Source of the DNA: Rebecca billardiae RCC1528
Lineage: Eukaryota; Haptophyta
Reading direction: 5' to 3'
DNA: 64,000 bases
NCBI GenBank assembly: GCA_965240325.2
Contig: OZ251226.1
Span: 620,001 to 684,000, forward strand
This document shows, piece by piece, positions 59,430-64,000 of the stretch. Position numbers and translations under genes: made by a program. Each line of letters begins with the position of its first letter. Positions within the stretch are counted from its first letter, which is position 1. The notes below the pieces were generated by a model. The model saw only the letters and a list, made by a program, of their open reading frames with translations. It searched no databases and was not told the DNA's origin.

Positions 59430-59560
59430 TCAGGGGGCTGGCCAGGGGCAGGGTAGGGCTGGAGAGTGGATTGGAGGCTCCGCCGGGCCGCCAGTCTGAT
59501 CACCCGGTGCCCGGCGTTATTATTATTATAATAAAAGGGGAATTTAATCGTCGCAGCCTA
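59430..59560 (-). repeat. Repeat shared with 22075-22165 (reversed)
   Basis: In reverse complement it shares AAATTCCCCTTTTAT, CACCGGGTGATCAGACTGGC and the CCAGCCCTACCCTG block with 22096-22165. It directly follows the family-B terminus at 59404. Confidence 0.65.
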
Positions 59561-59970
59561 CCCCCATACGAAAATTTGTATATACAAACTGACTGCTCAG
59601 TTACTGACGTGAGTGAGTGACATACGTGACGACTAACTAAGTCCGTTGCACCAGTAACCACTGTAGCCTAGCTTACTGTGGGCGGAGCGCTGCTAAGTAC
59701 GGCGCGGAGTCCCGGGGACTCACTGGGGATCGCGGCCACGGCCCGCTGGCAGCAGGCTACAAGCATCAACACGAGACTACTACTCTAGCGTATAAGGAGT
59801 ACAGTGAGTGAGTGCAGAGTGCTAAGTAGTTTGCTTCTGACTGCGTCCGGCGTCCCGCGACCCGCCCCTCAGACTCGCGTCGGGCGGCTCGGGCGGTTGC
59901 GGGAGTTGAGCTCGCAGTGCCGGTAGAGGAGTACCACGGGAACAAGGCGTAGGGCCGCTTCTGGACCACG

Positions 59971-60597
59971 TCAGCTTCTGAATCTGCGGTCCTCGCCTGC
60001 GGCCTGTCGTCTCTCTGCCTCCACGATCCGCGCCACGAGGTCAATGCTCGCCTGAGGCCGTCCACGAGCGAGCACGCGTTCTGTGGCTGGCATCCTGACA
60101 CGCGGAAATGCGTCCACTTGGGATCCATAAGATGAGGATCGATACGAAGCGCTCGCTTGCGTGGATGGGCGTTGGCGCCTCGCATCTCCGTCAGCTGCTC
60201 GAGACATCGCCAATGACGGCGAATACTCGTTGAAAGCCTCGAGCCAGTCCTCCGCGCTCATCAGCTTGAGCGTGTTTGGTCCAGTTAGCGAGTCAAGCTT
60301 TTTCTGACGCTCCAGCTTGTGACGAGCGAGATACTGGCGATGCTCTTGCGATGCAAGCGATTGACGCACGGTGCACGCCTCCTCCTCCGTCCGCATGTAG
60401 ATCACGTCCTTTTCGCTTCGCTCCCGCAGATTTGCGTTCGCGCGCTTGTGAAGGCGCTGGAGCATGCGCGCACGCCGAACTGCCTTCACGATTTGCATCG
60501 ATGCGTCATTGCTGTTATTCGCCTGCTTGTCACCACTCGCAGACTCGGCCAACGACGTGCGACTCTGTGAAGCCCCGACATCCGCCAGTGCAGCCAT
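59971..60597 (-). CDS. Unknown 208-aa coiled-coil/basic protein
   Basis: The ATG at 60597 is the first in frame; the extension to 60636 starts at TTG. The middle is helical and charged: VKAVRRARMLQRLHKRANANLRERSEKDVIYMRTEEEACTVRQSL and EHRQYLARHKLERQKKLDSL, likely a coiled coil. It is followed by LMSAEDWLEAFNEYSP and a Ser/Arg-rich tail ending EAERRQAAGEDRRFRS. I do not recognise a family; such proteins are common among flagellar or cytoskeletal accessory factors, but that is a guess. The shared upstream element (60672-60738) lies 75 bp before the start codon. Confidence 0.65.
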   Translation of the reverse strand: MAALADVGASQSRTSLAESASGDKQANNSNDASMQIVKAVRRARMLQRLHKRANANLRERSEKDVIYMRTEEEACTVRQSLASQEHRQYLARHKLERQKKLDSLTGPNTLKLMSAEDWLEAFNEYSPSLAMSRAADGDARRQRPSTQASASYRSSSYGSQVDAFPRVRMPATERVLARGRPQASIDLVARIVEAERRQAAGEDRRFRS

Positions 60598-61884
60598 TCG
60601 GACCTGCGTTGACTTCCGCGCCGCAACGACGCCCAACTTGATCGAAGACGCTGACGACTAAACGATTGTACGGGCGTCAATCTCGCCTGCCTGAGCCAAA
60701 GCCTGAGCTGTGTGCGTCTCTTATTCTTAGTAAATTGTAGCTGACGACGAAGCAACGGAGTGTTCCCCTCCTATGGACAGTAGGCTTATGGGACGCGACG
60801 ATTCGCGAGCCGACGAATAAGGTAAAAGAAGCCTGCAGGATGTGAGTTTTCGCAACCGTTACGATGACGGTTTATGAGAGTACATTTCCCAGTTTACCCC
60901 CCATACGGAGAGTTTTGAAGGGCACACTCGCCTCAATCACAATCTGAATGAATCGATCAATCAGACTCCGTCCGGACTTGATGAATGATACTGACTACAT
61001 CATAATTATAAAGGGGTTACCCCCATAGTTACATAGCTAGTTAGTCACTAAGTCACTCACTAGCCCGACCGCGGCCGCCTCCGTACGTAATTGTGATAAA
61101 GTATTTATTTACTTTTTGACCGTATTAGGCCGACGCCGATACCGCGCCGCCGGTGCCGGTGCGGCTAGCCTGGTCACGGTACCAGCCGCGGCGGGCTGCA
61201 TCAGCATATGCTGCGGATATGACGCGCCGAGGGCGAATAGCTCAGCTTATTAGACCTGCACGACTATATAATAATCCGCGATCCGGATCTGTTCGCCTCG
61301 GAACAGCGGTTATTCAAATTGTTCAGCCCGCGAATCAGGATCGACCTCTGGATGAGTCATCACTGACAGTCAGTGCCCGACGTGGCGACAAACTAGTCCG
61401 CCAGGATAAACTGTGCCCTGGCGGGCGCGGGGCGGGGCCGGGGGTGTCGGCGGGCCGCCTCCGCGTGCGTCACTGTGACCCGGGCCCGGCCCGACGCCGT
61501 GCCAGTGAGACTGTCGCAAGTTTTTTTATTATTATAAATAATAACGCGCAATATAATGTTTCCGGCTGCGGTTCGCACGGGCGTACGTTTCCACATTCAC
61601 TCGTGGCCGTGGGTGACGGACAGTCGGACCAGTGACAGCGGAAGTTCTCCCACTCACTGAGTCACGTGTACACGACACGTGCGGCGTGCGCATCAGCGAG
61701 GCCCACACTCGCCGAGTCCCTAGTCACCGGGGCATGGGGCTCGGCCGGGCTGGCCGGCCGCCGAGTAGAGCTGGCACTGCGATCGGGCACATCCTGGGTC
61801 ACTCGTGACGCGACCGCGCCCCCGATTCCTCGCCGCCGGGTGGCTGGCGCCGCGCCGATCGCTCTGACGGCACCACGCGCGCTC
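60598..61884. other. Intergenic region without supported gene
   Basis: Contains the shared upstream element at 60672-60738, AT-rich patches at 60990-61030 and 61510-61560, and the 3' flank of biotin synthase. Frames are short and unconvincing. Confidence 0.5.
60672..60738 (-). repeat. Family-A partial copy / shared upstream element
   Basis: The reverse complement of 239-300, including the GTGCGTCTCTTATTCTTAGT core and GGGCGTCAATCTCGCCTGCC. It lies just upstream of the minus-strand gene starting at 60597, as the 17650 copy does for the HAD gene. Confidence 0.75.
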
Positions 61885-63090
61885 TCAGAGGGTGGCGTGC
61901 TGCACGTCCGGCCGGTCGGCCGCAAACGCGGGCCGGCCCTTCAGGTCGAGCTTGGCGAAGAGCTGCGTGTCCTCGTCGAACTCGGGGTTGGGCGTGGTGA
62001 GCAGCTTGTCGCCGGTGAAGATGGAGTTCGCGCCCGCCATGAACATGATGGCCTGGTCCATCTCGGTGAAGCTCAATCGGCCGGCGGAGAGCCGCACCAC
62101 CGTGCGCGGCATCACAATCCGCGCGGTGGCGATGGTGCGGCCAATCTCGAAGATGGTGGGAGGCGTCGAGCCGGCGAGCGGCGTGCCCTCGATGGCGACG
62201 AGGCTGTTGATCGGGACGGACTCGGGGTGCGTCTCCATCGTGGCGAGCTCGTGCAGCAGGCCGATCCGGTCCTCCACCCCCTCCCCGATCCCGAGGATCC
62301 CGCCGCAGCACACAGTGATGCCCGCCTTGCGCACGTTCTGGATCGTCTGCAGCCGGTCGTCGTACGTGCGCGTGGTGATCACGTTGGGGTAGTGCTCGCG
62401 CGAGGTGTCGAGGTTGTGGTTGTAGGCGGAGAGGCCCGCGGCCTTGAGCGCGCGCGCCTGCTCCTCGGTCACCATGCCCAGCGTGCAGCACACCTCGAGC
62501 CCCATGCCGCGCACGCCCTTGACCATCTCGAGGATGCGGTTGAACGCCGTCTTCTTGCCGCCGAGCTCGCGCCACGCGGTGCCCATGCAGAAGCGGGTCG
62601 AGCCGGCCTCCTTCGCGCGCTTCGCCGCCTGGAGGACCTCGTCGAGCTGCATCGTCGGCGACGCCTTGACGTCCGTCTCGTACCGCGCCGACTGCGAGCA
62701 GTACTTGCAGTCCTCCGTGCAGCCGCCGGTCTTGATGCTCAGCAGCGTGCAGCGCTGCACCTCGAGCGGGTCGAAGTTGGCGCGGTGCACGGCGGCCGCC
62801 TGGAACAGGAGCTCGGTGAAGGGCTGCTTGTAGATGGCCGCGATCGCCTCGCGCGTCCAGTCCGAGCGCGGCTCAGCGTCGGCCTGCAGCATGACGTCGG
62901 AGAGCGAGCGCGCCGGGCCCGGGAAGGACGAGGACGTCGACGGCGCGCCAGCCTCCGGCGAGGAGAGCGGCGGTGGCACCGGGGCGGATTGGGAGGGCGA
63001 GCTCAGCACGCTCGCCGCCGCGCGGCCGCTGCGGACAGCGCCCGGCACCCTGCGGCCCAGAGGCGCCGCGCCGCGCGCCAGGCTGATCAT
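61885..63090 (-). CDS. BIO2: Biotin synthase
   Basis: A radical-SAM enzyme that inserts sulfur into dethiobiotin in the last step of biotin synthesis. The ATG at 63090 gives 401 aa; the longer open frame upstream is the shadow of the opposite gene. The leader MISLARGAAPLGRRVPGAVRSGRAAASVLSSPS is Arg/Ser/Ala-rich without acidic residues, as in mitochondrial presequences, which matches the location in plants and fungi. The [4Fe-4S] motif CTEDCKYC has Cys124, Cys128 and Cys131. Other family blocks: RFCMGTAWRELGGKK, LEVCCTLGMVTEEQA, YNHNLDTSREHYPNVITTRTYDDRL, CCGGILGIGE, SVPINSLVAIEGTPL and MFMAGANSIFTGDKLLTTPN. Complete. Divergent from the amidohydrolase. Confidence 0.97.
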   Translation of the reverse strand: MISLARGAAPLGRRVPGAVRSGRAAASVLSSPSQSAPVPPPLSSPEAGAPSTSSSFPGPARSLSDVMLQADAEPRSDWTREAIAAIYKQPFTELLFQAAAVHRANFDPLEVQRCTLLSIKTGGCTEDCKYCSQSARYETDVKASPTMQLDEVLQAAKRAKEAGSTRFCMGTAWRELGGKKTAFNRILEMVKGVRGMGLEVCCTLGMVTEEQARALKAAGLSAYNHNLDTSREHYPNVITTRTYDDRLQTIQNVRKAGITVCCGGILGIGEGVEDRIGLLHELATMETHPESVPINSLVAIEGTPLAGSTPPTIFEIGRTIATARIVMPRTVVRLSAGRLSFTEMDQAIMFMAGANSIFTGDKLLTTPNPEFDEDTQLFAKLDLKGRPAFAADRPDVQHATL

Positions 63091-63292
63091 AGTTGGCCGA
63101 CTCCTCGAGGCCGCCGTCCCCGACTGCCGATCGACAGCGCGCGTGGGGCCGCACGCCGGACTCCGGTGGTGATGATGACTGGTGACGCTTCGGCAGCCAC
63201 GCGACCGCGCGGGTAAAACGCGCTCGCCCGGAGCGAGGCAGCACGGCAGCGTCACGGCCGGCCATCTCGCGTCGCTGTCGCAGCACACCGCG
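63091..63292. promoter_or_regulatory. Divergent promoter, biotin synthase / amidohydrolase
   Basis: 202 bp between start codons. It is GC-rich apart from GGTGATGATGACTGG and GGGTAAAACG. No element can be named. Confidence 0.4.
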
Positions 63293-64000
63293 ATGTATTG
63301 CCACCGCGTGCCCGAGTTCCCGCTCGACACGGCGGGCGAGCTGTACGGCACGCTCGCCAAGCGGCTTGCCGACTCGAAGGCCTTGTCCCTCGCCGAGGTG
63401 CAGGACCTCTTCTCCCTCCTCACGTCCGTGCGGCGCGACCTGCACGCGCACCCCGAGCCCGGCTTTGAGGAGAAGCGCACGCACGCGAGCCTTCGCCGGC
63501 TGCTCACCGAGCTCGCGGGCGTGCCGGAGGGCGCGATCCGCACGATGGCGCAGACCGGCCTCGTCGTCGACATCAAGGGCACCGCCGCGCCCAGGGGCGG
63601 CGGCGGCCGCGTGAAGACGATCGCGCTCCGTGCCGACATGGACGCGCTGCGCATGACGGAGAAGAACACCAACCTGCCGTACCGCTCGACGCACGAGGGC
63701 GTCGCCCACCTGTGCGGCCACGACGGTCACATGGCCAGCCTCATCGGCTTCGCCGCGCTCATCCAGCGCAAGGCCCCCTCGATCCCGTCCGACCTGACAG
63801 TCCGGCTCTTCTTCCAGCCGGCAGAGGAGGGGCCGGGCGGCGCGCTGCCGATGATCGCCGAGGGGTGCATGGACGGCGTGGACGAGGTGTACGGGTACCA
63901 CAACTGGCCGTCGGTGCCGCTCGGGCACATGTGGGTGCGCGCCGGCCCGATGATGGGCCACCCCACCGTCTTCGACATCATCATCAAGGGCCAGGGCGGG
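63293..64000 (+). CDS. M20-family amidohydrolase (aminoacylase / IAA-amino acid hydrolase-like), 3' truncated
   Basis: The ATG at 63293 is the first after an in-frame stop at 63176; the frame stays open to the window end (236 codons seen of an expected 400-450). The protein belongs to the M20D peptidase group (hippurate hydrolase, ILR1-like auxin-conjugate hydrolases, N-acyl-amino-acid hydrolases), which cleave amide bonds with two metal ions. Diagnostic blocks: VRRDLHAHPEPGFEEKRT, IALRADMDALRMTE, GVAHLCGHDGHMASLIGFA (metal-binding Cys/His), RLFFQPAEEGPGGA (catalytic Glu pair) and YGYHNWP. The next stretch, MMGHPTVFDIIIKGQGG, enters the dimerisation domain. No clear targeting leader. Substrate is undetermined. 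Confidence 0.93.
   Translation, partial: MYCHRVPEFPLDTAGELYGTLAKRLADSKALSLAEVQDLFSLLTSVRRDLHAHPEPGFEEKRTHASLRRLLTELAGVPEGAIRTMAQTGLVVDIKGTAAPRGGGGRVKTIALRADMDALRMTEKNTNLPYRSTHEGVAHLCGHDGHMASLIGFAALIQRKAPSIPSDLTVRLFFQPAEEGPGGALPMIAEGCMDGVDEVYGYHNWPSVPLGHMWVRAGPMMGHPTVFDIIIKGQGG

Larger units (their letters stand above)
57546..59970. other. 2.4-kb repeat-rich spacer
   Basis: No gene supported. It holds the reversed family-C copy (58126-58400), family-B material (58985-59404) and a reversed copy of the 22075-22165 repeat (about 59430-59560). Sequence at 57930-58125 is AT-rich with ATTATCAATTAT-type units. Confidence 0.55.

Noticed and set aside
10000-63000. CRISPR arrays, prokaryotic operons, Shine-Dalgarno sites, prophage
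   Set aside because: Spliced genes, organelle-targeting leaders and eukaryote-specific families show nuclear eukaryotic DNA. No regularly spaced repeat-spacer array exists; the 108-bp periodicity at 50340-51240 is coding Sel1 repeats.
63091-63672. Extended N-terminus of biotin synthase
   Set aside because: The upstream open frame is antisense to the M20 amidohydrolase, and the ATG at 63090 gives a typical mitochondrial leader.

Overview
This is nuclear DNA of a eukaryotic microalga. The genes are GC-rich and separated by AT-rich, repeat-laden spacers. Introns are short and GC-rich, and most begin GTGCG. One small protein has a plastid-targeting leader with the hydrophobic signal plus GF-type cleavage context typical of complex red-lineage plastids. 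An LC8-type dynein light chain argues for a motile cilium. A haptophyte, or less likely a pelagophyte-like stramenopile, fits best; this is inference from style and gene content, not from a marker gene.

Layout. 1-17.6 kb: a cyclic-nucleotide-binding-domain K+ channel (four exons, minus), divergent from a histidine-phosphatase gene; a large single-exon IML1/DEPDC5 homologue (GATOR1, TORC1 control), divergent from a repeat-containing unknown protein; then a 3.2-kb gene desert and a HAD-IIB phosphatase. 17.6-33.3 kb: accessory region packed with dispersed repeats, holding a TupA-like ATP-grasp protein, an unknown 492-aa protein, a coiled-coil gene fragment, a sulfotransferase-like protein and an EamA/DMT transporter. 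It also contains two very long perfect inverted repeats (321-bp arms at 22588-23434, 380-bp arms at 26428-27483). 33.3-47.3 kb: conserved genes, namely a small RGG/FoP-type RNA-export factor, a small membrane protein ending in RDEL, ClpB/Hsp101 with a duplicated middle-domain segment, a 1400-aa protein that I read as four tandem SLATT-like two-TM modules, and a hybrid membrane histidine kinase. 47.3-64 kb: a basic-tailed unknown protein, a second sulfotransferase-like protein, a Sel1-repeat/MYND protein divergent from the plastid-targeted mini-protein, a frameshifted coding-like relic, tandem and dispersed repeats, a hydroxyproline O-arabinosyltransferase-like enzyme divergent from the dynein light chain, a coiled-coil unknown, biotin synthase, and the start of an M20 amidohydrolase that runs off the end.

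The genes are individually promoted and mostly housekeeping. Loose themes are signalling (CNBD channel, hybrid kinase, GATOR1) and secretory/surface glycan or sulfate chemistry (arabinosyltransferase, two sulfotransferase-like proteins, ATP-grasp). The features most worth follow-up are the four-module SLATT-like protein, the two perfect long inverted repeats, and a hairpin insertion for which both the filled and the empty site are present in this window.
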